The notes beneath the pieces were generated by a model that did not search any database, was not told where the DNA came from, and saw only the letters and a program-made list of their open reading frames with translations. Positions 7,797 through 14,737 of a DNA stretch of 19,099 nucleotides are shown here, piece by piece. Made by a program: the position numbers and the translations under genes. The first letter of the stretch is position 1; every line of letters starts with the position of its first letter. Source of the stretch: Bacillota bacterium (GTDB lineage: Bacteria > Bacillota > Clostridia > Christensenellales > CAG-138); NCBI GenBank assembly GCA_023426265.1, contig JAFABA010000154.1, positions 1-19,099 of the forward strand. The letters are read 5' to 3'.

Positions 7797-7933
7797 CAGC
7801 GTGTCGATAAACCCTGTCGTTGCCATTCTGAGCCGAAGGCGAAGAATCTAACCCCGTACGCCCTAATATAGACATTCAAGATCCTTCGCTTCGCTCAGGA
7901 TGACGGTTTGTTACAGACTTAGGAGCGCCGTTA
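7791..7933. repeat. Imperfect long inverted repeat, probable non-autonomous dispersed element
   Basis: The left arm (about 7791-7852) contains CATTCTGAGCCGAAGGCGAA and the right arm (about 7874-7933), read in reverse, contains CATCCTGAGCGAAGCGAAGG; the resemblance continues outward through AAACC and a GTC-rich stretch. The centre (about 7853-7873) is unpaired. No coding frame is convincing inside. The core TCTGAG..GAAGCGAAGAATCT resembles a short repeat I know from many Clostridia and other bacteria. Together with the terminator at 7768-7796 it fills most of the 352-base gap between the glycosyltransferase and metallo-hydrolase genes; the rest (7602-7767) shows nothing I can name. Confidence 0.6.
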
Positions 7934-7953
7934 AGCTGCCCGCTTTATATACG

Positions 7954-8832
7954 TTATATTACTTTCCACAGCATTTGCCCGTCCTCAAACCGATACTCCA
8001 GCTTTCCGCTATCTTTGAGCCACGCCAGGTAGGAGCGGACGGTGCTGCCGACAAGCACATATTGTTCAAAGCTCATAACCAGCGAGAATTCCCGGAACAG
8101 CTTTTGGAGGATGTGTTCAAAAATGCTCGGTTCGCCGCAGAGTTCCACAATCTTCTCCGCGATCTCATGGACCTTGTCGATATTCCTCTGCGCAAGCGGG
8201 GCGATATCCGCCGCAGCTTCCGCGTGCGCGGGAACAAACAGGTTTGCCCGCATGCCCTTGACTTTTTCAAGCGTTTCCAAATAGGCCGCAACGTCATATA
8301 CGAAGCTTATCTGATATTTGTTAAGCGTCTCGGCGCTCGAAAGGCAATCCGCAAGGAATATAACGTCGTCCGCCGTGCGAAAGCCAACCATGTTAAAGAA
8401 ATGGCCGGGAAGGTCTATAAGTTCCATTCCGGCGGGCAGATCGGGCTTAGTTAAATATTCCGCCGCGCTTTCCTGCGCCATCATGAATTTGTGCCGAAGC
8501 GCCTGGGGCGGAAAGCCGCCATAGAGGAAGGAAGGTTCCAAAATCGGATGGTTGGTGAAATCCGCCTCTACTCCCGGCGCAAATATTCTGCAGCCGGTCT
8601 GCGCCTGCAGATATCTGTTTCCGCCGATATGATCGGCGTTGGAGTGGGTGTTGTATATGGCTTTTAGACGCCAGCCGTTGCGGTCTAAAATTTGCCTTAT
8701 TTTTCTTCCGGCGTCCTTATCGTTTCCGGAATCGATGAGGCAGACGTCTTCGTCATTCAGCCTCACCAAGCCGATTTTCGCCGGGCAATCGATATAATAA
8801 GTGTCATTTGCAACCTGAATCAACTCGTACAT
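7954..8832 (-). CDS. MBL-fold metallo-hydrolase with variant metal motif
   Basis: A 292-residue metallo-beta-lactamase-fold protein. The first metal motif reads THSNADHIGGN (His63, Asn65, Asp67, His68), with Asn where most family members have the second His of HxHxDH. Other ligands are present: His144 (LPGH), Asp162 (LADC) and His203 (PAH). The C-terminal 60 residues (FSLVMSFEQYVLVGSTVRSYLAWLKDSGKL) look like a small winged-helix-like tail. ATG 8832 is preferred over GTG 8838 because it sits 5-10 bases after GGGGAGAGGTG. It is a cytoplasmic single-gene unit between a repeat and the PTS operon, so context gives no substrate; a thiol-ester or lactone hydrolase is possible, but I make no specific claim. 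Confidence 0.85.
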   Translation of the reverse strand: MYELIQVANDTYYIDCPAKIGLVRLNDEDVCLIDSGNDKDAGRKIRQILDRNGWRLKAIYNTHSNADHIGGNRYLQAQTGCRIFAPGVEADFTNHPILEPSFLYGGFPPQALRHKFMMAQESAAEYLTKPDLPAGMELIDLPGHFFNMVGFRTADDVIFLADCLSSAETLNKYQISFVYDVAAYLETLEKVKGMRANLFVPAHAEAAADIAPLAQRNIDKVHEIAEKIVELCGEPSIFEHILQKLFREFSLVMSFEQYVLVGSTVRSYLAWLKDSGKLEYRFEDGQMLWKVI

Positions 8833-8873
8833 GTGCACCTCTCCCCTTTTCCCGCGTCAAGAAATTTTACCCT

Positions 8874-8879
8874 ATTATA
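8874..8879 (-). promoter_or_regulatory. Probable -10 box of the metallo-hydrolase promoter
   Basis: TATAAT on the minus strand lies about 42 bases before the start codon at 8832, giving a leader of about 35 bases. No good -35 box is visible 16-18 bases upstream, so this rests on the -10 alone. Confidence 0.4.
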
Positions 8880-8996
8880 CAATGAATCGGGCTAAACTGG
8901 CGGATTTTATATATGATCCACTGCGTATATTTTGCTGCGTTACTCATATACTATTAAAAATTGTAAATGGGTTAACTTTTGTTTTGCAAAAGGTGC

Positions 8997-9025
8997 TTGA
9001 CTTCCCCCATGGCGGCGGATATAAT
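8997..9025 (+). promoter_or_regulatory. Sigma-A promoter of the amino-sugar PTS operon
   Basis: TTGACT (8997-9002) is followed after exactly 17 bases by TATAAT (9020-9025), a near-consensus housekeeping promoter. Transcription should begin near 9032, giving a leader of about 170 bases that carries the RAT and terminator. An inverted repeat, CTTTTG and CAAAAG separated by 5 bases (8976-8992), lies just upstream of the -35 box and could bind a regulator. Confidence 0.88.
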
Positions 9026-9080
9026 GAAAACAATCAAATTACGTCCGTACTCGCCAAAAAACTTATTTAATTGAATAAAT

Positions 9081-9109
9081 GGGCTGTCACTGGTAATGCA
9101 GGCAAAACC
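9081..9109 (+). promoter_or_regulatory. Ribonucleic antiterminator (RAT) site for the PRD antiterminator
   Basis: This 29-base stretch matches the RAT sequences bound by LicT/SacY/BglG proteins: GG near the start, a TGTCACTGG segment and the invariant 3' part GCAGGCAAAACC. Its last three bases are the first three of the terminator stem at 9107-9165, so RAT folding and terminator folding exclude each other. Protein bound here would let transcription through into the operon that encodes that protein. Confidence 0.88.
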
Positions 9110-9165
9110 AAAGTTTTATAGGATCATGGAAGCATGAACCTGTAGGGGTTTGGTCTTTTTGTTTT
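9107..9165 (+). terminator. Leader terminator controlled by the RAT site
   Basis: Three stacked stems pair in register: ACCAAA (9107-9112) with TTTGGT (9149-9154), TATAGG (9118-9122 plus neighbours) with CCTGTA, and TCATG with CATGA closed by a GAAG loop. CTTTTTGTTTT follows. Internal loops separate the stems. It lies between promoter and first gene and shares bases with the RAT, so it acts as the off state of the switch. Confidence 0.85.
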
Positions 9166-9201
9166 ATTGGGCAAAATCGACAGGGACGAAAGTTAAAACA
9201 A

Positions 9202-10041
9202 ATGAGACTTTTACGACCGATCAACAACAACATCGTCACCGCCCTGGATGATAACGGGATGGAAGTTATTGTTGTGGGCAAAGGGATCGGCTACAAGGCG
9301 AAAGAAGGCACGGAAATTAGAGAAGGCGATATCCAGAAGGTTTACCGCATGGACAACCAGAAGGATACCGACCGTTTAAAGGACCTGTTTGCCTCGCTCC
9401 CTGCGGAGTACATTGAGCTGACCGACGAAATATTCGGCTACGCCAAGCGGATATTGAACAAGCGCCTGTATGAACGCGCTTACATCACGCTGGCGGACCA
9501 TATCCATTTTGCGGTGCAGCGGCACCAGAGCGGCATGGATTTTCCCAACGCCCTGCTGAGCGAGATCCGCCGCTTTTATCCGCTGGAATATGAAATCGGC
9601 AAACACGCGCTCGAAGTGGTGGAACGCCGCATCGGTATCAAATTCCCGCCGGATGAGGCAGCCTCCATCGCCATGCACATATTGAACGCGGAGTTTGATA
9701 TTTCGGTCAAGGGCACATTCGATGTCACGCATCTCTTGAACAGCCTGCTGGACATCCTGGAACGGGAATGGGGATTCTCCATTCAGGGGGACGACTATTA
9801 CAGCGAGCGGTTCGTAACGCATTTGAAGTTTCTGTCCCAGCGCGTCGTCAAACGCGAAGCGTTTACAGACGAAGACGACGGCCTGTATGCGCTGCTGGAG
9901 GAAAAATACCCCAAGGAAATCACCTGCGGCGAGAAGATTGCGCAGCATATCAGAAGCGTTTACGGGTTTGAAGTCTCCCGCAAGGAAATTTCGTGCCTTG
10001 CCATCCATTTGTGCCGGATCGGCAAGCGTAAAACGATATAA
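9202..10041 (+). CDS. LicT/BglG-family transcriptional antiterminator (CAT domain plus two PRDs)
   Basis: A 279-residue RNA-binding regulator of exactly family length. Residues 1-55 are the CAT RNA-binding domain (INNNIV, GKGIGYKAKEG). PRD1 (about 66-170) carries His100 (ADHIHFAV) and His159 (IAMHILNAE); PRD2 (about 172-279) carries His207 (FVTHLKF) and His269 (LAIHLCR). These are the four phosphorylated histidine positions of LicT, with the same numbering. In the family, phosphate from EIIB on PRD1 switches the protein off when no sugar enters, and HPr phosphate on PRD2 can activate it. It is the first gene behind the RAT, so it should control itself and the whole operon. The Shine-Dalgarno is weak: AGGGA about 16 bases upstream or GAAAG nearer. 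The exact subgroup (LicT or GlcT-like) is not certain. Confidence 0.95.
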   Translation: MRLLRPINNNIVTALDDNGMEVIVVGKGIGYKAKEGTEIREGDIQKVYRMDNQKDTDRLKDLFASLPAEYIELTDEIFGYAKRILNKRLYERAYITLADHIHFAVQRHQSGMDFPNALLSEIRRFYPLEYEIGKHALEVVERRIGIKFPPDEAASIAMHILNAEFDISVKGTFDVTHLLNSLLDILEREWGFSIQGDDYYSERFVTHLKFLSQRVVKREAFTDEDDGLYALLEEKYPKEITCGEKIAQHIRSVYGFEVSRKEISCLAIHLCRIGKRKTI

Positions 10042-10060
10042 ATTTTAGAAGGATAAGGCA

Positions 10061-10543
10061 ATGTTTGGTTTTGGAAAGAAAAAGGAACTAGTCATCAACG
10101 CGCCGGTTGCAGGCGCAGTCAAGCCGGTATCCGGGCTGCAGGACGAAAGCTTCAGCAAGGATGTTCTGGGCCCCGGCATCGCGATTGAACCCATGGCGGG
10201 ACGCATTGTAGCGCCGACGGACGGTGAAATCCGCCTGATGTTTGAAACCGGCCATGCGCTGAGCATGGCGGCGGATAACGGCGTGGAACTATTGATCCAC
10301 GTAGGCATTGACACCGTAAAGCTTAAGGGGAAGCATTTTACAAAAATCAAGAATACCGACGATGTTGTAAAAGCCGGAGATGTCTTGTTGGAATTTGACC
10401 CTGACGCGATCCGTACGGAAGGGTATGACCCCGTGACGGTGGTGGTCGTACTCAACCCGGATGAGTTTTCCGGAATTCGCTTTACGCAAAACGATGCCGT
10501 GGAAGAAGGGGACGCTCTGATCTATGTCCGGCCCGACCGGTAA
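10061..10543 (+). CDS. PTS glucose-family EIIA component
   Basis: A 160-residue stand-alone EIIA of the glucose/GlcNAc family (Crr-like). The two active-site histidines are His65 (ETGHALSM) and His80 (ELLIHVGIDTVKL), with His80 the residue that takes phosphate from HPr and passes it to EIIB. The EIIA family core starts at SPxxG-type residues (APVAGAV, 14-20), as expected for an unfused protein. AAGGATAAGG lies just upstream of the ATG. In E. coli NagE the EIIA is the C-terminal domain of the transporter; here it is a separate gene, which fits the EIICB downstream lacking it. It is cytoplasmic and probably also serves other EIIBC proteins of the cell. Confidence 0.94.
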   Translation: MFGFGKKKELVINAPVAGAVKPVSGLQDESFSKDVLGPGIAIEPMAGRIVAPTDGEIRLMFETGHALSMAADNGVELLIHVGIDTVKLKGKHFTKIKNTDDVVKAGDVLLEFDPDAIRTEGYDPVTVVVVLNPDEFSGIRFTQNDAVEEGDALIYVRPDR

Positions 10544-10589
10544 TGGAGATATCCTGCTCCTAGTTGGGAGCTCCACATAGGAGGAACGC

Positions 10590-10847
10590 ATGAAGCAATT
10601 AAAATACCGCATTACCGACGAGCACGGGCTCCACGCCCGGCCCGCGGGCCAGCTTGTAAAGGCCATGGCCCAGTTCCGGTGCAGCATCAAAATCGGAACG
10701 CCCGCAAAAATGGTGGACGCAAAACGCATATTGGGCGTCATGGGCCTCGCCATAAAGTACGGCGAGGAAATTACCATGGAGTTTCAGGGAGAGGACGAGG
10801 CGGAAGCGTTTGCCTTGGCCGAAAAGACGCTCAAGGAATCTCTCTAA
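10590..10847 (+). CDS. HPr phosphocarrier protein with Arg at position 46
   Basis: An 85-residue HPr of full length. The active site HGLHARPAG places His15 and Arg17 as usual, so phosphate transfer from enzyme I to EIIA is expected. In Firmicute HPr, Ser46 (KSIMGVM context) is phosphorylated by HPr kinase for CcpA-mediated catabolite repression; here the segment is DAKRILGVMGLA, with Arg46. Ile47 and Met51 of that interaction face are kept. This copy therefore cannot take the regulatory phosphate. AGGAGG lies 6 bases ahead of the ATG. Its place between EIIA and EIICB suggests a dedicated phosphate supplier for this system, though it may also exchange with the general HPr. No enzyme I is in the window. 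Confidence 0.94.
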   Translation: MKQLKYRITDEHGLHARPAGQLVKAMAQFRCSIKIGTPAKMVDAKRILGVMGLAIKYGEEITMEFQGEDEAEAFALAEKTLKESL

Positions 10848-10940
10848 TCGTGCTTTATGGGACGCCGCGCCATACTTCGGGGAGGAGACGCGGGGCGAGA
10901 CCCAGGCAAATAAAATCATTGTTTCAGGGGGTGCAACAAG

Positions 10941-12377
10941 ATGAAGACTATGCAAAGACTCGGAAAATCCCTCATGCTTCCCGTGGCCGTCCTGCCGATT
11001 GCAGCAATATTAATGGGCATTGGCTACTGGATTGACCCCGCCGGCTGGGGCGGCAACAGCGTCATCGCCGCTTTCCTCATCAAGGCGGGCGCGGCGATCA
11101 TCGACCATATAGCGATCCTGTTCGCTATCGGCGTGGCGGTCGGCATGTCGAAGGACCGCGACGGCACTGCGGCGCTGGCCGGGTTGGTTTCCTGGCTGAT
11201 GATGACGACGCTGCTTTCTTCCGGCGCGGTAGCCATGTTCCAAAAGATCCCGGTAGAACAGGTAGCACCCGCATTCGGCAAGATCGAAAACGTATTTGTT
11301 GGAATACTATGCGGCGTCATCGGCGCAGTCTGCTACAACAAATTCCACAATACCAAACTGCCCGACGCGTTAGCCTTCTTCAGCGGCAAGCGCAGCGTGG
11401 CAATCGTAACGGGCGGCGTCACCATCGTTGCGGCAGCGGTTATGTTCTTCGTTTGGCCGTTCATCTATATGGGCTTGGTCGCCTTCGGCACCGGCGTATT
11501 GAGCCTCGGGCCCATCGGCGCTGCGATCTACGGCTTCTTCAACCGTCTCCTGATCCCGTTTGGCCTGCACCACGCACTGAATTCCGTGTTCTGGTTTGAT
11601 ATCGCAAACGTGAACGACCTTGCAAACTTCTGGGCCGGCACAGGTACGCTGGGCGTCACCGGCCAGTACATGACGGGCTACTTCCCCATCATGATGTTCG
11701 GTCTACCGGGTGCTGCGCTTGCCATGTACCACACCGCCAAGACAAATCAGAAGAAAGTAGCGGCCGGTCTGTTGCTGGCCGGCGCGTTTGCATCGTTCTT
11801 CACCGGCGTGACGGAGCCGCTCGAATTTGCGTTCATGTTCCTGGCTCCGGGCCTCTATGTGGTGCATGCGGGCCTCACCGCAGTTTCCATGGCCATTATG
11901 GCGGCGCTGCCTGTTCGCGCAGGCTTCCAATTTAGCGCAGGTATGATCGACCTGGTCTTGAGCTGGCCGACCAAGCTTTCCCTGAACCCGTGGCTGATCC
12001 TCCCCATCGGCCTCGTGTTCTTCGGGATCTACTACCTGCTCTTCCGTGTCATCATCGTGAAGTTCAACCTCAAGACCCCCGGCCGTGAGGATGAGGACTA
12101 TGCGGAAACCGAAAGCAAGGTAACGCTGGGGAGCAGCGATTATGCCGCGGTTGCCGCCACCATACTCGAAGGGTTGGGCGGAAGAGGCAACATCAATGAA
12201 TTGGACAACTGCATCACCCGTCTGCGCGTGGAAGTGAAGGATTATACCGCCGTCAATGAAAAGAAGATCAAATCTTCCGGCGTTTCGGGCATCATCCGCC
12301 CGAGCAAGACGAGCGTACAGGTGGTAGTCGGCACGCAGGTCCAGCATGTGGCCGACGAATTAAAGAAACTCCTCTAA
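10941..12377 (+). CDS. nagE: PTS EIICB transporter, N-acetylglucosamine (NagE) type
   Basis: A 478-residue integral membrane permease. Residues 1-375 are the EIIC domain of the glucose/GlcNAc family with many hydrophobic segments; LIPFGLHHALNSVFWFD and GYFPIMMFGLPGAALAMYHT are sequence blocks typical of NagE rather than PtsG, and FTGVTEPLEF is the conserved sugar-site loop. Residues 400-478 are EIIB with the phosphorylated Cys424 in LDNCITRLRV. There is no fused EIIA, which is supplied by the separate gene upstream. It imports and phosphorylates an amino sugar, probably GlcNAc or a close relative; the neighbouring deaminase supports this. AGGGGGTG lies 7 bases before the ATG. Exact sugar specificity is inference. 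Confidence 0.92.
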   Translation: MKTMQRLGKSLMLPVAVLPIAAILMGIGYWIDPAGWGGNSVIAAFLIKAGAAIIDHIAILFAIGVAVGMSKDRDGTAALAGLVSWLMMTTLLSSGAVAMFQKIPVEQVAPAFGKIENVFVGILCGVIGAVCYNKFHNTKLPDALAFFSGKRSVAIVTGGVTIVAAAVMFFVWPFIYMGLVAFGTGVLSLGPIGAAIYGFFNRLLIPFGLHHALNSVFWFDIANVNDLANFWAGTGTLGVTGQYMTGYFPIMMFGLPGAALAMYHTAKTNQKKVAAGLLLAGAFASFFTGVTEPLEFAFMFLAPGLYVVHAGLTAVSMAIMAALPVRAGFQFSAGMIDLVLSWPTKLSLNPWLILPIGLVFFGIYYLLFRVIIVKFNLKTPGREDEDYAETESKVTLGSSDYAAVAATILEGLGGRGNINELDNCITRLRVEVKDYTAVNEKKIKSSGVSGIIRPSKTSVQVVVGTQVQHVADELKKLL

Positions 12378-12422
12378 ATCATCTAGTCCGGCCAACAACC
12401 GGATAACAGGCTGAAAGGTTGC

Positions 12423-12446
12423 GGGGCTGCCCTTTGCGGCAGCCCC
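12423..12446 (+). other. Intercistronic GC-rich hairpin after the EIICB gene
   Basis: GGGGCTGCC pairs perfectly with GGCAGCCCC around a 6-base loop. The following bases (TCTTCCCG) are not a real U tract, so it is more likely an mRNA-stabilising or partial-termination element that lowers expression of the downstream metabolic genes relative to the PTS genes. Confidence 0.55.
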
Positions 12447-12470
12447 TCTTCCCGCCCCGGGGGAAACGAT

Positions 12471-13154
12471 ATGATTACCTACGACGTTCCGACCATTTTT
12501 AAAAAAGAAGATATCCATGCCTGCCCGCTGTTCCATGTGAACAACGTGCAATGGAACAGCAAGGTAAGCCCGTTGACCGTGGGACGCATGGGATATGTCC
12601 CCGGCGAAGGGCTGTTTGTTTTTATGAAATGCTATGAGCAAAGCCCGCTTCAAACCGTGACCCAGCATATGGGACGGGTATGCCAGGACAGCGCCATGGA
12701 GGCGTTCTTCGCATTCCCGGACAAGCCCGTTACGGAGGAAGAAGCGTTTATTCCGGACGACAACGGCTTGTACTGCAACTTTGAAATTAACGCAAACGGC
12801 GCCATGTACGCCAAGACCGGCCGCGGCAGGCAGGGGCGAATGCCGCTTACGGAAGAGGAGTTTGAGGCGACAGGCATTCGCGCTGCGATTATAGAGGACG
12901 CCTGGGAAATCACGTTCCTGGTGCCCCTCACGCTGGTTTCCCGCGTTGCAAATAAAGACGCTTTTTCGCCCGGAGACGTGTTCTTCTGCAACTTTTATAA
13001 AATATCCGAAACCCCCGAAATCGAGCATTATCTCAGCTTCAGCCCGATTGAAACCGAGAAGCCGAATTTCCATCTGCCCCGCTTTTTTGCAAAAGCGGTC
13101 ATACGAGAGCATACGGCACAGGATACGTGCCATACAATGGAGCATATGCAATGA
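12471..13154 (+). CDS. Cytoplasmic CBM9-like carbohydrate-binding protein
   Basis: A 227-residue protein with no signal peptide or membrane segment. The order of motifs matches the CBM9-like/DOMON sugar-binding fold: CQDSAMEAFFAF (71-82), YCNFEINANGAMYAKTG (101-117), AWEITFLVPL (144-153), and the C-terminal FCNFYKISETPEIEHYLSF ending in PNFHLPRFFAKAVI, the closing signature of this family. GGGGGAAACGAT precedes the ATG. It overlaps nagB by ATGA at 13151, so the two are probably translated together. Extracellular relatives bind sugars next to glycoside hydrolases; an intracellular copy between transporter and deaminase is unusual and might bind the imported sugar phosphate. That role is a guess; the fold call is moderately sure. 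Confidence 0.72.
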   Translation: MITYDVPTIFKKEDIHACPLFHVNNVQWNSKVSPLTVGRMGYVPGEGLFVFMKCYEQSPLQTVTQHMGRVCQDSAMEAFFAFPDKPVTEEEAFIPDDNGLYCNFEINANGAMYAKTGRGRQGRMPLTEEEFEATGIRAAIIEDAWEITFLVPLTLVSRVANKDAFSPGDVFFCNFYKISETPEIEHYLSFSPIETEKPNFHLPRFFAKAVIREHTAQDTCHTMEHMQ

Positions 13155-13876
13155 GAATAATACGCGCAAAAGACTATCTGGATATGAGCCGCAAGGCGGC
13201 AAACGTATTGAGCGCACAGGTCATATTAAAACCCAACAGCGTGTTGGGCCTGGCCACCGGCTCAAGTCCGGTGGGGACCTACAAGCAGTTGATTGAGTGG
13301 TACAAAAAGGGAGATATCGATTTTTCCCTCGCCACCACAATCAATCTGGACGAATACTGCGGGCTGGGACCAGACGCGCCGCAAAGCTACCGGTACTTTA
13401 TGGACCACAATCTGTTCCATTTCATCAATATCCGGCCGGAAAATACGCATGTACCCAACGGCCTGGAGAAGGACGCCGAAAAGGAATGCGCGCGGTACGA
13501 GGCGCTCATTGAAGTGCATTCCGGCATCGACATGCAGCTACTGGGCATCGGCCACAACGGGCATATCGGGTTCAACGAGCCGGATACCGCGTTTGAAACC
13601 GGCACGCACCGCGTGGCGCTGACAAAGAGCACCATCGAAGCAAACAAGCGCTTTTTTGAAAGCGAAGCGGACGTGCCGCGCCATGCCTATACCATGGGCA
13701 TACGTTCCATTATGCAGGCCATGCGTATCCTCGTCATCGTTTCGGGCGAAGATAAGGCCCAAATTGTGAAGGAAACCTTCACAGGCCCCGTGACGCCCAA
13801 AGTCCCGGCGTCCGTATTGCAGCTGCACAACAACGTCACGCTGGTAGGCGACGAAGGAGCTCTTTCCCTGCTATGA
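13151..13876 (+). CDS. nagB: Glucosamine-6-phosphate deaminase
   Basis: A 241-residue deaminase/isomerase converting glucosamine-6-phosphate to fructose-6-phosphate and ammonia. The phosphate loop is LATGSSPVGTY (34-44), Asp67 in NLDEYCGL is the general acid/base position (Asp72 of E. coli), and GHNGHIGFNEP (134-144) carries the active-site His138 and Glu143; Asn in place of Asp in that motif is common in Gram-positive members. An in-frame ATG at 13127 adds 8 residues but lies inside the preceding gene; ATG 13151 forms the ATGA overlap, has GGAG 8 bases upstream and gives the family start MRIIRAKDY. No GlcNAc-6-phosphate deacetylase (nagA) is in the operon. Confidence 0.95.
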   Translation: MRIIRAKDYLDMSRKAANVLSAQVILKPNSVLGLATGSSPVGTYKQLIEWYKKGDIDFSLATTINLDEYCGLGPDAPQSYRYFMDHNLFHFINIRPENTHVPNGLEKDAEKECARYEALIEVHSGIDMQLLGIGHNGHIGFNEPDTAFETGTHRVALTKSTIEANKRFFESEADVPRHAYTMGIRSIMQAMRILVIVSGEDKAQIVKETFTGPVTPKVPASVLQLHNNVTLVGDEGALSLL

Positions 13877-14676
13877 AGGAAACCCAAACTGTCAAGGCGC
13901 TCTTTTTTGATATCGACGGGACGCTGTTAAGCCCCCGCACCGGGCGGATACCGGACAGCGCCGTAAAGGCATTGAGATGCGCGCGCGAACACGGCCTGAT
14001 GCTGTTTGCCGCGACCGGCCGGCATTCCAGCGCGCTTACCCGGCTCCCTCAGATTGCGGAGCTCAAGCTGGACGGCCTCATTTGCCTGAACGGCCAGCTC
14101 TGCCTGCATGGCGGAAAGACCGTGTTTCAGAACCCCATCCCGCGCAATGAAGTGGAAGCGTTTATCCGTTTCATGCGGGGAAAGGACTGTATCTTCCAGT
14201 TTTCCGGCAATGACCTGGTATTCTGTAGCCGCAACGACGACGAGGTGCGGACCATAAACGAGGAGTTCGGCATATTCGAGCCGCCGATATACCCGCCCGA
14301 ACATGCGCTCAGCATGGATGTGCTGCAGATCGAACTGTTTTTCCGGGAGGAAAATGCGCTGCAGGTATTGGAGCACATGCCCAGCTGCAGATGGACGCGC
14401 TGGCACCTTATGGGCGTGGATATCCTGCGAAAAGACGGCGGGAAATGGACCGGTATCCAGAAGATCGCAGAGCACCTGCATTTAAAAGAAGGCGAAATCA
14501 TGGTGTTCGGGGACCATGACAACGACGTGGATATGCTCCTGAACGCGAAGTTTTCCGTGGCGCTTGGAAACGGAAGCGCCCAGGCGCTTGCCGCCGCAAA
14601 ATATATCACCAGCGATATCGACGAGGATGGGATATACAACGCCTTTACGGCCCTGCTCCCGCATATCGGGCTGTAG
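13873..14676 (+). CDS. HAD-superfamily (Cof-type, subclass IIB) phosphatase
   Basis: A 267-residue HAD hydrolase with all four motifs: FFDIDGTLL (Asp13 nucleophile, Asp15), AATGR (Thr48), Lys191 in GGKWTG, and GDHDND (Asp214, Asp218). The region between motifs II and III is the C2B cap found in Cof-type sugar phosphatases. The start is the ATGA overlap with nagB at 13873. It probably removes phosphate from a sugar phosphate, either as a side reaction of the pathway or to relieve sugar-phosphate stress when the transporter outruns the deaminase. Substrates of this class are broad and cannot be read from the sequence. Confidence 0.9.
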   Translation: MKETQTVKALFFDIDGTLLSPRTGRIPDSAVKALRCAREHGLMLFAATGRHSSALTRLPQIAELKLDGLICLNGQLCLHGGKTVFQNPIPRNEVEAFIRFMRGKDCIFQFSGNDLVFCSRNDDEVRTINEEFGIFEPPIYPPEHALSMDVLQIELFFREENALQVLEHMPSCRWTRWHLMGVDILRKDGGKWTGIQKIAEHLHLKEGEIMVFGDHDNDVDMLLNAKFSVALGNGSAQALAAAKYITSDIDEDGIYNAFTALLPHIGL

Positions 14677-14709
14677 GCGTTTTATCCCTCCTCCCCCCTT
14701 TTAATTTTC

Positions 14710-14730
14710 ATAGAAAGGATGGATTTCTAT
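14710..14730 (+). promoter_or_regulatory. Hairpin presenting the cutC ribosome-binding site in its loop
   Basis: ATAGAAA pairs perfectly with TTTCTAT, leaving GGATGGA, which contains the only good Shine-Dalgarno match, as a 7-base loop. The ATG follows 7 bases after the stem, so folding shortens the otherwise long spacing. The preceding 30 bases are a pyrimidine-rich stretch without other features. Confidence 0.45.
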
Positions 14731-14737
14731 CGCACGC

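Noticed and set aside
8959..8974. Catabolite-responsive element before the PTS promoter
   Set aside because: TGTAAATGGGTTAA departs from the cre consensus at several core positions, including the central CG.
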